Shown piece after piece: positions 30,116 to 38,623 of a DNA stretch of 64,000 bases (position 1 is the stretch's first letter; each line of letters opens with the position of its first letter). The notes beneath the pieces are model-generated. The model saw only the letters and a program-made list of their open reading frames with translations, did not search any database and had not been told where the DNA came from. Position numbers and translations under genes: made by a program. Source of the stretch: Alphaproteobacteria bacterium (GTDB lineage Bacteria > Pseudomonadota > Alphaproteobacteria > CAAHEQ01 > UBA3637). The stretch spans positions 109,464 through 173,463 of the forward strand of contig JAFYHG010000022.1 of assembly GCA_017539265.1 (NCBI GenBank), read 5' to 3'.

Positions 30116-30907
30116 TAACTTATTATCCAACGACAACGGGATTTTTTCCGGTTCTACCACCAAGACCGGATTACCTTCCGAATCGTATCCCAAATCATCT
30201 TTAATCGTGTATTCTTTTCCATCAATGGTCACTTTACCATCTTTATCTACTTTACCGACCTTTCCATCAAAAGTCGCAGCCATCCGTTCAATTTCGGCCT
30301 CTTTATCTTTGCACGGCGTTTCACAAACAACACAATCTTTGGAATCGGTGGATTGAGCCTTTAATGACAAAGACAAAGTACTGATGTTAAATACCCCCGG
30401 ATCATCTTCTTTCCACCGAACGTCCAATGTGTTCTGGATTTGGCGTAAAGTAGTCGGGTTCCACATGACTTTAATCACGCATGTTCCGTTTTTCGGAATT
30501 ACCTTGTTCGGCTCACACGATCCGCCAATTACAAATCCTTCATCCTGCGTTTCGGCCAACTCCATTCCGATAAATTGAATTGGGACTTGTCTGGCCGTTA
30601 AAGTTACAATAGCTTCAGCCTGAGACCCCAACACGACACCATTCATTTCAACAAAGGTCGGATTTGCTTCCAAAAGCCCTTCACCGGTTCTGAAATTATC
30701 AAATTCACCACTACTATTTTTCAATCCCGCATCCGGATCCGATGTTAAATCCACCGGTGTTTCCGCAGTTCTTCGGCCATAGTATCCACCTTGCAAACCA
30801 CAGTACGCCATCCCTCCCAGGATGAGTAGCGCCAACCCCAGTAAGAGCAAAAAGCCATTACTTCTTTTTTTGGATCGTTCGCCCAAGCTTGTATTTTTGT
30901 CTGCCAT
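29138..30907 (-). CDS. virB10: VirB10-like T4SS scaffold, N-terminal part (frameshifted half)
   Basis: 589 residues. A short cytosolic basic start is followed by a single membrane helix at about 17-36 (GFLLLLGLALLILGGMAYC), the VirB10 topology. Residues 80-185 form an Ig-like, choice-of-anchor-type domain (GSQAEAIVTLTARQVPIQF, then GTCVIKVMWNP and TLSLSLKAQ). A Cys-rich hinge (CVVCETPCKDKEAE) leads to 17-residue repeats from about residue 265. The reading frame stops at 29138 in mid-repeat (ITPEGRVIDENVR then stop), while the next frame resumes the same repeat phase. The two genes are thus most simply one broken or sequence-error-split virB10 of about 2190 residues. Confidence 0.85.
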   Translation of the reverse strand: MADKNTSLGERSKKRSNGFLLLLGLALLILGGMAYCGLQGGYYGRRTAETPVDLTSDPDAGLKNSSGEFDNFRTGEGLLEANPTFVEMNGVVLGSQAEAIVTLTARQVPIQFIGMELAETQDEGFVIGGSCEPNKVIPKNGTCVIKVMWNPTTLRQIQNTLDVRWKEDDPGVFNISTLSLSLKAQSTDSKDCVVCETPCKDKEAEIERMAATFDGKVGKVDKDGKVTIDGKEYTIKDDLGYDSEGNPVLVVEPEKIPLSLDNKLMGTISKTGDVLGKDGEALGRLLGDDTIVDSSLNVLGAAIPVTSVMNNQGKVFGKVMKDGTVVDASQNVIGKPMVDGSVVNLEGTPVGYLRPYGLVVNWTGDVIGGIIPTGSIVNGNKQVVGSIKPNGLAVDPQGDLIGGVVPRGIAVGAACKALGKVLPNGQVQDGFSQIIGKTLLNGSIVDEKGMEVGTAIRMGLVINNKSEVVGFVNSEGKAVDNSGALIGCVNPDGTVSAGSKIIGAVLPKGYAMGRECALIGSVYPNGVVMNAAVEVVGRVKPDARVVDSNNKAIGVVVPRGGAIADGCRLLGLITPEGRVIDENVRISDV

Positions 30908-30932
30908 GACCTCACACCTCTTTTAAAATAGA

Positions 30933-32771
30933 TTACTGAATCCGCACCACCGAGCAAGAGAATCCGCGTTTACCCAGTTTCCGGCACAATGTATCGCCCG
31001 TTCTGATACTTTTCACAGGTCCGATCCTCAGCCGGAAGAGTTCCCGCACATCGCCATCTGCCGTTGCATCAACGGAATAGTATGGTTCATACCCCTTTAA
31101 GACATCTTCGTTTTTGCTGTAAATTCGCTCCCATTCGGATTCCAAATCTGCGATATTGGCATTTGCACCCAATTCCACAGCAATCGATTCGGTCGCTGTC
31201 GCCGTTACTTTGCGATTACGCACACCTTGCGGAGCATTTTGCGGACGATTCACACCTTGCATCATCGGATAGGCTCGATCCGATTCGCCATAGACACCAA
31301 CCGGTCCCATACCACCTATCACATTATCAATACCCGATCTGGCCGATTCGGAATCCAACACATTTTGCGGAATACTCTGCATCGGCGCCATATTACCGTT
31401 TCCGTTCATCACGGAATTATAGGCTCCTTGTGGCACGATTTCATCACAATATTCGCTTTCCTGATCGCACCCTTGGGCGGCATCACAACACCCTTTCCGG
31501 GGTTTTTCCCCTTGGTTATAACCGTCACCATATTGCCCTCTATCAATCGGTTCGCCATCCATGGTCATCGCTGTTTGTTTGCGACGAATCATAGCATCTA
31601 CCGACATACCGCCATCACCGGCACCAAAGTTATCCGGTTGATGCGGGGCATACCACCGTTCAGGCCGTGCACTATCCGCACTGTAATCTGTCCATTCCAA
31701 ACCGGTCGCCGGATCACGCCGCAGTTTTAAACAAATCAATTTCTTTCCGTTCCTCAGGACCATATCTCCGATCCCTTCCACAACGATTAAACGGCTGTTG
31801 GGTCCCCGCGTTCTAAATCCGACAGGCACTTCCGAATCTTGAATAATCATACTGACCACCGGCCGTTGCGTCATCGTTAAAGCCTTCGGCCCTAAATCAA
31901 TATATGTAAAGATATTATCCCGCCATACATTATCCGGCGCAATATCCACTGCTCTCGGATCCGGTAAATACATATCAATATCGAATCGGAACGATTCCGG
32001 ATCCACCGGAATAGTTTGCAACCAATCATTCGGCCCCGTTGATGCCGTATTCAAACCGATTTTCGGACTTTGTCCGCCACCCGGCGTCAAAGTTCCTTGT
32101 CCCGACCAAGCCGGCGTTGAAGAGAAACCATTCGCCGATGTCGTTGTCATCGTCACCGAAGCGCCGTTATAGCTGCCTAACTGGCCACCAGCGCTGGCCG
32201 GCGTATATTTGGGCCCCACCAATACATCAACAACCGATTGTGTGATTTTATCGGTGTTATAGGTTTCACTGCGCAAATAGAACACATACCGGTTACCCGA
32301 CCGCCCAAAGACAATCATATTACAGTCGACGCCGATATAAGACGGATCCGCATACAGAAGGAGAGAGTTCGGAGCCGCTATTTCGCCGCCAAAAGATTCC
32401 GGAGACCCGATATGGACTTTTTCAATCAATTCCCAAACCGGCAGGTTAATTAAGGTCATCATCCCTTCCCTGAGTCTGATCGGCAAAATTACATCCGGCG
32501 ACCAGGTATAACGGGAATAGCCCGGCTTTAATTGCCCTTCACCCATGTGGGAAAGCGGATCATTCCATGCTTTTTGCTGCATCCCCAATGAATGAATATA
32601 GCCCAAATTCATTTGGTCAAATTCACCGGTTGTCTGCGCAATGGCATCTTCCAACTGCGCCGCTTCCGTATCGGTCGGCAACATTTGTTGCGCCATTGCC
32701 CCACCCGACAACAAGGCACCCACCATAAAAGCGCCTAACCGGTTCATTTTATTTAATTTTCTTTTCGTCAT
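30933..32771 (-). CDS. virB9: VirB9-like outer-membrane-complex protein with C-terminal SPOR-like domain
   Basis: 612 residues with a signal peptide ending GGAMA. Residues 75-200 match the VirB9/TrbG N-terminal domain (WSPDVILPIRLREGMMTLINLP, then GVDCNMIVFGRSGNRYVFYLRS). Residues 255-360 match the C-terminal beta-sandwich (NIFTYIDLGPKA, SRLIVVEGIGDMVLRNGKKL). A Gly/Gln/Cys-rich linker follows. The last 70 residues (YYSVDATADGDVRELFRLRIGPVKS to CSVVRIQ) fit a SPOR fold, which binds denuded peptidoglycan. That extra domain is unusual for VirB9. It precedes virB10 by 25 bases. Confidence 0.85.
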   Translation of the reverse strand: MTKRKLNKMNRLGAFMVGALLSGGAMAQQMLPTDTEAAQLEDAIAQTTGEFDQMNLGYIHSLGMQQKAWNDPLSHMGEGQLKPGYSRYTWSPDVILPIRLREGMMTLINLPVWELIEKVHIGSPESFGGEIAAPNSLLLYADPSYIGVDCNMIVFGRSGNRYVFYLRSETYNTDKITQSVVDVLVGPKYTPASAGGQLGSYNGASVTMTTTSANGFSSTPAWSGQGTLTPGGGQSPKIGLNTASTGPNDWLQTIPVDPESFRFDIDMYLPDPRAVDIAPDNVWRDNIFTYIDLGPKALTMTQRPVVSMIIQDSEVPVGFRTRGPNSRLIVVEGIGDMVLRNGKKLICLKLRRDPATGLEWTDYSADSARPERWYAPHQPDNFGAGDGGMSVDAMIRRKQTAMTMDGEPIDRGQYGDGYNQGEKPRKGCCDAAQGCDQESEYCDEIVPQGAYNSVMNGNGNMAPMQSIPQNVLDSESARSGIDNVIGGMGPVGVYGESDRAYPMMQGVNRPQNAPQGVRNRKVTATATESIAVELGANANIADLESEWERIYSKNEDVLKGYEPYYSVDATADGDVRELFRLRIGPVKSIRTGDTLCRKLGKRGFSCSVVRIQ

Positions 32772-32849
32772 CTTTGGTTTCTCCTTCTAATTGACACCCA
32801 AAATAATATCTATCCTAAACAAAAACAGGAACAAAGTCTACAAAAAAAA

Positions 32850-33587
32850 TCATTCATTTTCATTTTTTTTCTTATTTTCTTCAAGTTCTTCCCGTTCTCG
32901 CATTGTTAAATCTTTCTGTCCCCAACCCTTCACTTGGAAACCCAACGGATTTTTTAACCTCTGTTCCCACGTTAATCCGTCCCTGAAATTCCCAAACTCA
33001 ATAATCATTGTCACCTGTAAATCCGTAACTCTGGGCTTAGGTATGGAACGACTCATATCCGTCAAACGCACTTCCGCAATCCAAACCAGCTGCCCGTCTT
33101 CTCTGGGATCCCGCCGCACATTCAAAATACCGACATCCCGCGTCAAACCGTTTTCTTTTGCCTCTTTTGTCAATCCCCCTGCATACTTGAAATTAAATTC
33201 ATCGAACACAGCATTAGAACTCATCCATTGAACGGTTCCGTTTGTTCCCCAACGCCGATCCAATTCATTCATATCTGTTCCGATCAGGAAGCGCGCTAAT
33301 AAATACTGACGCACAAACGATTCCTGCAATACTTTACTTGATAAGAAGCCCTGCCCCGGACGCTCTACTCGGATAACCTGCTTATCTTTATCCTGAGGCA
33401 TAATAAAAAACGGCTGAACACGTGTCAAAGGTAATAAGGACTCAACGGCACCCAATAAGATTAAATCCGTAATAAAAGTCACCGCACACACAAGTGCAAA
33501 CACCCGCGCCATCCACAGATAGCTTCGCTCTTTCCTCGCTTCTGCCGAGGTATCTAATTGCTCTTCTTTTTTCTGGAAGAACCGCAT
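32850..33587 (-). CDS. virB8: VirB8-like T4SS protein (second copy, next to VirB9)
   Basis: 245 residues. A cytosolic basic N-terminus with a membrane helix around residues 28-50 (ARVFALVCAVTFITDLILLGAVE) is followed by a periplasmic NTF2-like domain: ESFVRQYLLARFLIG, WIAEVRLTDMS and the hallmark NPLGFQVKGW near the end. VirB8 is the inner-membrane assembly factor contacting VirB9 and VirB10. It lies 15 bases after the VirB7-like lipoprotein gene and 78 bases before virB9. Confidence 0.88.
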   Translation of the reverse strand: MRFFQKKEEQLDTSAEARKERSYLWMARVFALVCAVTFITDLILLGAVESLLPLTRVQPFFIMPQDKDKQVIRVERPGQGFLSSKVLQESFVRQYLLARFLIGTDMNELDRRWGTNGTVQWMSSNAVFDEFNFKYAGGLTKEAKENGLTRDVGILNVRRDPREDGQLVWIAEVRLTDMSRSIPKPRVTDLQVTMIIEFGNFRDGLTWEQRLKNPLGFQVKGWGQKDLTMREREELEENKKKNENE

Positions 33588-33602
33588 TTTCCCGCCATCA
33601 GA

Positions 33603-33782
33603 TTATGAGAACCAAGCCGGTAACTCCGGTGCTTTTTCTAATTTCAGGCATGCGCACGGGGATTTTTTCAATTCTTCCCAAGCAGGCCCAATTCCCACCG
33701 GTTCTTTTTCATAAATCGTTTCACCACAAGCCGCTAAAACAACGGCTCCGATAGCAACTAATGCAATAATAATTTTTTTCAT
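33603..33782 (-). CDS. virB7: VirB7-like small lipoprotein
   Basis: 59 residues from ATG 33782 (MKKIIIALVAIGAVVLAAC), chosen because GAGG sits about 8 bases upstream; an ATG three codons earlier is too close to it. The lipobox is LAAC, giving a mature lipoprotein of about 40 residues starting CGETIYEKEPVG. Size and position between virB8-like and virB9-like genes fit VirB7, which anchors VirB9 to the outer membrane. Two later Cys (CACLKLEK) could form the disulfide that VirB7 makes with VirB9 in Agrobacterium. The name rests on size, lipobox and context. Confidence 0.72.
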   Translation of the reverse strand: MKKIIIALVAIGAVVLAACGETIYEKEPVGIGPAWEELKKSPCACLKLEKAPELPAWFS

Positions 33783-33928
33783 TTTGATCATCCTCTGTTA
33801 AAAAAAGACACTTAACAAGAGGTAATCTAGCACATAAAAAAAAAATATCCAACAAAAAAATGCAAAAAATACAAAAAAAAATTCATTTTTTTGCCTTACA
33901 TTTTTTTCTTATAGTTTCCTATATGGAT
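33783..33928. promoter_or_regulatory. AT-rich intergenic gap inside the T4SS cluster, possible internal promoter
   Basis: About 140 bases between two T4SS genes, with long A/T tracts. On the minus strand TTGGAT, a 17-base spacer and TAGATT (about 33854-33826) form a weak promoter candidate for the lipoprotein-to-virB11 part. No terminator stem was seen. Confidence 0.3.
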
Positions 33929-34567
33929 TTACCGCTTTTTCAAAGCCGTTTCATCATAGGACAGCACATAAAAACCGTACGGATTAACAAAATCCGAATA
34001 ATACAAAGACCTGTTTCCTCTGCCCTGATCATGCCCGATTTTAACGGTTGCCCGCCTTGTCCCGCCAAAGGCTTTCCGCCCTTCGGCAAACTGATAAATA
34101 TCAAAATCGACATAGAATACATTATCTCGGCGATTTATCCGCCAAATATCAACCGTCGTGGTTCCCAACTCATTTTGAACATCTTCAATAAAATTTCCTT
34201 TACTGCTGATAAAACTGTTATACACATCTGCAGTAGATAATCTCCCGATGGGGCCGTCTTCACCATATCGATACAAAAGCTCTTCTTTATCCGGTATATA
34301 AAAATGTCTGTTCTCAACATAAAAGCGAACAAACATTTCATCAATCAACTTGCTTTCTTTTAAGGGAACATTGGGGTTAATCGCGGTTGTTTCCACAAAT
34401 TGATTAGCCGTCATAGCATCCGTGCGAAACAATTGCGGCATGACATGAATCTGCGGCGCCGTATTGAACAACGTCAACACAAGAACAACACAAATCGTCA
34501 TCAACACGATGGAAAGCCCGATCCAAAAACGCAATGGGATCAATAGGAACCGACTTTTAGCAGACAT
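33929..34567 (-). CDS. virB8: VirB8-like T4SS protein (first copy)
   Basis: 212 residues with a short N-terminus, a membrane helix at about 12-33 (FWIGLSIVLMTICVVLVLTLF) and a periplasmic domain with the VirB8 pattern: LIDEMFVRFYVENRHF, a SxxYNSFISSKGNF-type segment, VDIWRINRRDNVFYVDFDIYQF and VNPYGFYVLSY replacing NPLGFxV. It is shorter and more diverged than the copy at 32850-33587. Two different VirB8-like proteins could form a heteromer or serve separate steps. It starts 3 bases after the preceding gene. Confidence 0.75.
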   Translation of the reverse strand: MSAKSRFLLIPLRFWIGLSIVLMTICVVLVLTLFNTAPQIHVMPQLFRTDAMTANQFVETTAINPNVPLKESKLIDEMFVRFYVENRHFYIPDKEELLYRYGEDGPIGRLSTADVYNSFISSKGNFIEDVQNELGTTTVDIWRINRRDNVFYVDFDIYQFAEGRKAFGGTRRATVKIGHDQGRGNRSLYYSDFVNPYGFYVLSYDETALKKR

Positions 34568-34570
34568 TCC

Positions 34571-36163
34571 CTAGACGCCCCCGTTTAAGCACGTCTCATC
34601 AATCTTAAGACTGGCACCGGCAGCTACCATTTTTTCCAATTCATTCCGTCCGTCAAAAAAGGCCTTCCTTGCCTTTTCCTCAGCCAACATCTTATCTATA
34701 TCACCGGCGTTCACCTCATTGATATACACCCGTCCCTCTGTATCCTTCTTCAAGGCTTTTATGATATTTTCATCCTGTTCATATACAGACATCGGTATGT
34801 GGGCATTCAAACGTTCAAAAACTTTCGGATTGATTTTTTTAAGCTCCGTAAAATCATCAATTTCTTCCATATCCGTAAACGAAATCATCTCTTCTTTATC
34901 ATCGGGGCGTGCAGCCAAATCCTTTTCGGCCGCTGCTATCAATTCTTTTTTCTTGGCTTTTAACTTTGCTAAAATCTTTTCCCGCACTTCCGAGTCCAAC
35001 AGGTCCTCGTCCGGCGAAATTTCCACATATTTTTCCAATTTGAATAAAACTTTATCCGATTCAGAATCTCCGTCAACCATACTCAAACCTTCCAGAGCAT
35101 TCATACCGTCCACAGATTGTTTATGCATAGCATAAGCCGTTAAACGATTGGATCTCGGTTCATTTTTAGCCTGCTCTTTTAAGACAAATCCTTTCTTGAA
35201 ATCAGATGCCATTTCACCCTTCGGGTCCATATCTTTAAAACCATTTTCGGCATATTTTTGCCACGGTTCCGGTAAGGCCGGATAAACACTTGCATCTGCC
35301 CGATCCGTTTCAAAATACAGCATTGCTTCATTCTTAGGCGGTAACGGCCTTGGCGGCATCGGCGGATTTTTCAAACTTTCCGCTAATATTGGCGCTTTTT
35401 TCGGATTTTTTGCCGCTAAAGTTGTCAAATAAGCCTGATGCGCTTTTTGAACATCTTCATATCTGGCATAATCATATTTTTCATCCCCTACAATCGGACG
35501 CCCGGCAACCGGCACCCCGAAATAGGTATTTAATTTGACATAGTAATCATTCCATTCTTTATCAAAAACATATTTTTGATCTTGCCACAATGGGAAGGAA
35601 GGGGCTTTCGCATTTTTCCGTTCTCCCCATTTATCCTGATTTTGATACACATCTGTTAAAATTTCTTGGCCGATTCGCCAGGGGGCATATTGTTCCGCAA
35701 TCATTTCCGGCGACATCTTGCCTGTTTGTAAGTAATTCAAAAAAGCCTCCCGTTCCTCTTTGGTCGGTTCTTTTGATGAATTCACATAGATCGTTAATTC
35801 TTTCTCTCTTTGGGCATACTCGGCATTCATCTTATCCCATACTTCTTTGGGATTTTTAAATTGTTCGCTCAATTTATCAATACTGCACTTTTCAAGAGCT
35901 TCCAACCGTTTTTCTTCCAATTCCCGCATTTGTTCGGTTATCGCTTGCCGTTGTTCCAGCCTTTCCAGCTTCCTCACTTCCAGAATCAGGTTATGCACAT
36001 TCATCGCCTCTTCCAGATTTTCTCGGCCGTCTTCGCCCCATTCTATAATATTCGTTGACGCTACCGGCTCTATTGTTGTGAATACTAATCCCGCCGCTTG
36101 ACATACATTAGCACCGGCAACCAAAGCTGCCAGTGCTATACCCCAAAGAATTTGCTTTTTCAT
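34571..36163 (-). CDS. Exported coiled-coil protein of the T4SS cluster
   Basis: 530 residues with signal peptide MKKQILWGIALAALVAGANVCQA. Long charged helices dominate (residues 50-120, LERLEQRQAITEQMRELEEK, and 370-440). A central Pro-rich segment has PPMPPRPLPPKNE. A third helical part ends with two lone Cys. No domain is recognised. Its place directly before the first VirB8-like gene suggests a periplasmic part of the machine, perhaps specific to this lineage. Confidence 0.65.
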   Translation of the reverse strand: MKKQILWGIALAALVAGANVCQAAGLVFTTIEPVASTNIIEWGEDGRENLEEAMNVHNLILEVRKLERLEQRQAITEQMRELEEKRLEALEKCSIDKLSEQFKNPKEVWDKMNAEYAQREKELTIYVNSSKEPTKEEREAFLNYLQTGKMSPEMIAEQYAPWRIGQEILTDVYQNQDKWGERKNAKAPSFPLWQDQKYVFDKEWNDYYVKLNTYFGVPVAGRPIVGDEKYDYARYEDVQKAHQAYLTTLAAKNPKKAPILAESLKNPPMPPRPLPPKNEAMLYFETDRADASVYPALPEPWQKYAENGFKDMDPKGEMASDFKKGFVLKEQAKNEPRSNRLTAYAMHKQSVDGMNALEGLSMVDGDSESDKVLFKLEKYVEISPDEDLLDSEVREKILAKLKAKKKELIAAAEKDLAARPDDKEEMISFTDMEEIDDFTELKKINPKVFERLNAHIPMSVYEQDENIIKALKKDTEGRVYINEVNAGDIDKMLAEEKARKAFFDGRNELEKMVAAGASLKIDETCLNGGV

Positions 36164-36165
36164 TT

Positions 36166-37125
36166 TTATTTTTTCTCCGATTTCAAAACATCACTTAACG
36201 CTGTCGCTTTTTGTTCAGCTAAGGCCCCTTTTGCCTGCAACCGTAGGCCCATAATCTGCTGCTCCAAACTCAACAACTGATCATAAACCAAACTGTAGTA
36301 GGCATATTCCCGCAACGCTTGGTTATAATCATTTGTTTTCTCGACTACTTTCTTTTTGCTTTCCGGATCCAAATCTTTCTTGACATCCGAAGCCTCATAA
36401 TGGCCACGAGTTTCGTCTACCACTTCACCGATTTTATCCTTAACCGTCTCACGGACCGTTGCCGCATAAGCAATCAATTGAATAGCCTGCTCCTGCTCAG
36501 TGTACTTCCGTTTTTGCTCATAAAGAGCCTGTTCTTCCATCGTTCCTGCCGCCGACACATAAGCATCTTGCTGTGCATTAGCCAATTCTTGAGCGGTTTT
36601 ATTCCCTTGGGTTATGATAATATCATCTACCCCTTTTCCAACAACACCCTCTCCAACTTTTTTCGTGATGGAACAGCTGTTAATTTCAATCTTGGATAAT
36701 TTAGAATCCACTTTCTCGCCCTTTTCCTTTTGGACATGGGTTTCTAAGTCATAATAATACCAATCTTTATTTGACTTTGATTTTTCACTCTTGTTTTCGG
36801 TGTTTGATTCCGTCTCACTACCACTTTCACCATCACTGCTTCCTCCCGTCTTATTTTTATCTTTTTTACGAACGGCTATCCGCTTTCTGATATCCATCTT
36901 CTTTTCTTTTGTTTCTTCACTTTGATGTTGCAGGGCCAGCTGTGTCCCAACCACAAGATAGTGAGCCGGTACACTGGTCACATCAAAAACAGGTAACACA
37001 CCAACAAGTAATGTTTCGACAATACCGGCTGCACCTAAACCTTTACCTAAAGCCACATTACTGGTGGTGGTCATACTTACCGCCACCCCAGCTAACAGCA
37101 TATATTTCCAAACTTTATTCATCAT
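36166..37125 (-). CDS. Exported helical protein, VirB5-like in style (T4SS cluster)
   Basis: 319 residues, signal peptide ending TTTSNVALG. The mature start is hydrophobic (FDVTSVPAHYLVVGTQLALQ), then a Ser/Glu/Asn-rich low-complexity stretch (about 90-125), then long helices from 185 to the end (QEQAIQLIAYAATVRETVKDKI, LSLEQQIMGLRLQAKGALAEQ). The closing helix pattern recurs in the neighbouring exported genes and resembles VirB5/TrbJ proteins. It overlaps the upstream gene by 1 base. Role as minor pilin or periplasmic factor is an inference from style and context. Confidence 0.6.
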   Translation of the reverse strand: MMNKVWKYMLLAGVAVSMTTTSNVALGKGLGAAGIVETLLVGVLPVFDVTSVPAHYLVVGTQLALQHQSEETKEKKMDIRKRIAVRKKDKNKTGGSSDGESGSETESNTENKSEKSKSNKDWYYYDLETHVQKEKGEKVDSKLSKIEINSCSITKKVGEGVVGKGVDDIIITQGNKTAQELANAQQDAYVSAAGTMEEQALYEQKRKYTEQEQAIQLIAYAATVRETVKDKIGEVVDETRGHYEASDVKKDLDPESKKKVVEKTNDYNQALREYAYYSLVYDQLLSLEQQIMGLRLQAKGALAEQKATALSDVLKSEKK

Positions 37126-37970
37126 TAGTTACCTCCCCAATTTCCAAACAGATTTGAATACGATGAGCTTCCCGACTGATTATCCCCACTATCATCCCCA
37201 CTATCATCCTCACTATCTGACTCTTTCGGTTTTTCAACCCGTTGCGGACTCAAGTTTGCCAATAATTGAGCTGATTCTAACTCCAATAACTTCGCCTGCA
37301 ACATGATATCGGCAGCCTTTTGTTCCACCATTACTTTCTTTGTTTGAGCTAACAAGTCCACCTGTTGAATAATACCACCGGCTGTTGTTTTAGCAGATTT
37401 TAAAGCGCTCAATTCCGAAGAAATATTCTCTCTGGCACCTGCACTTAACGATAGCACCTCCATTGCCAACGCTTCCGTATAGGATTGTCGTCTTTGCAGA
37501 ACCTTATCCTTGTCCTCTTCCGTTAACTTTGACACATCCGAATCATAGAAGAAATTCTCTCGTACATATTTCGCCTGCTCTTTGGCATCCGATTTTGCCG
37601 GCAAATATTTTTCCGATCCGGTAGCATTAGCATTCTTCATATAGTCATAAAAGTCGCCCTGTGGGAACAATTTTCCGGAGCCGCCGCCACTGCTTTCATC
37701 CCCGTCTTCCGAATCTTCCTCATCTTCATCTTTGTTTTTAAACTTCTTCCGCCGTTCCCAAAGCTTTAATTCTTCTTTTTTATAACTTGTCTTATTAATC
37801 TCGGCCCACAACTCCACTCCGCGCGCGACCGCTTGGTTTCCGAAGTGGGTCGTTCTGACGGGATCGTAAACATCATAGCATCTCTGAGCATGTGCCACCC
37901 CGGCCATCAAACCGACAGTCAAACCGACACCGACAGCCACTCCAAATAACGTTTTTCTAATCATATTCAT
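37125..37970 (-). CDS. Exported helical protein, VirB5-like in style (T4SS cluster)
   Basis: The start at 37970 (MNMIRKTLFGVAVGVG) follows GGAGAG. 281 residues with a signal peptide ending GVAHA. An acidic low-complexity stretch (DEDEEDSEDGDESSGGGSG) lies near residue 75. Helices follow (SYTEALAMEVLSLSAGAREN, QKAADIMLQAKLLELESAQLL), then a Ser/Asp/Gly-rich tail. It resembles the neighbouring genes in having a signal, linker and C-terminal helices. No pilin motif is recognised. Confidence 0.6.
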   Translation of the reverse strand: MNMIRKTLFGVAVGVGLTVGLMAGVAHAQRCYDVYDPVRTTHFGNQAVARGVELWAEINKTSYKKEELKLWERRKKFKNKDEDEEDSEDGDESSGGGSGKLFPQGDFYDYMKNANATGSEKYLPAKSDAKEQAKYVRENFFYDSDVSKLTEEDKDKVLQRRQSYTEALAMEVLSLSAGARENISSELSALKSAKTTAGGIIQQVDLLAQTKKVMVEQKAADIMLQAKLLELESAQLLANLSPQRVEKPKESDSEDDSGDDSGDNQSGSSSYSNLFGNWGGN

Positions 37971-37984
37971 GTTTCTCTCCTTTC

Positions 37985-38623
37985 TCATTGCGATGAAGCA
38001 GATGAATTCGATGATGAAGAATTAGACGAAGAAGATGAAGGATTCGTCGTATAGATATTTCCCGCCGTAATACTCTCAATTGCATTCAACTCCGCAATTT
38101 TTGCCCGCATGGCCGTAATGGCATTTGTTTTTTGCAAATTCTGCGCCTGTAATTTGGCAATCCCCTTTAACATCCTCAAAATATCATCCCGCGATTCTAT
38201 TTCTTCCTTCATCTCATCAACATCCTTTCCCGAAGCAGTCGCCAGCGCCACCGCATGCTGACCCAAAGCGATGGCCCGCACAGCAGCATTAAGCCGCAGC
38301 TTATTCCGGTTTTCTGTCGTCGAGTCCAAATTGTTCAAATACGACTGTTCATTATTCCCGCTGGAGCTACTCGTACCTCCATCAGAACTCTGCCCTCTGG
38401 CTTTATTCTGATCGACATAGCACACATCGCAAATATTGGTTTTTACCCCCTTCATCTTATCAGACTCCGTATAATCCCCATAAATCTTTTGTGTTGAAGG
38501 TTCCTTATCCGATAAATCACCCGACGGCGTATCTTCCCAATCCTCATCTTCACAACATGCCCACACCATCGGTGCCGCACCCAAAATCAAAGCGAACAAA
38601 AGTATTTTTAAATATTTAGTCAT
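37985..38623 (-). CDS. Exported helical protein with Ser-rich tail, VirB5-like in style (T4SS cluster)
   Basis: 212 residues. The signal region ends MVWACCEDED; it may be cut after WA or be a weak lipobox. Residues 108-180 are helical and closest of the set to VirB5/TrbJ: LRLNAAVRAIALGQHAVALA, then GIAKLQAQNLQKTNAITAMR and IAELNAI. The last 20 residues are almost all Ser/Asn. It overlaps the upstream gene by 8 bases. Confidence 0.62.
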   Translation of the reverse strand: MTKYLKILLFALILGAAPMVWACCEDEDWEDTPSGDLSDKEPSTQKIYGDYTESDKMKGVKTNICDVCYVDQNKARGQSSDGGTSSSSGNNEQSYLNNLDSTTENRNKLRLNAAVRAIALGQHAVALATASGKDVDEMKEEIESRDDILRMLKGIAKLQAQNLQKTNAITAMRAKIAELNAIESITAGNIYTTNPSSSSSNSSSSNSSASSQ

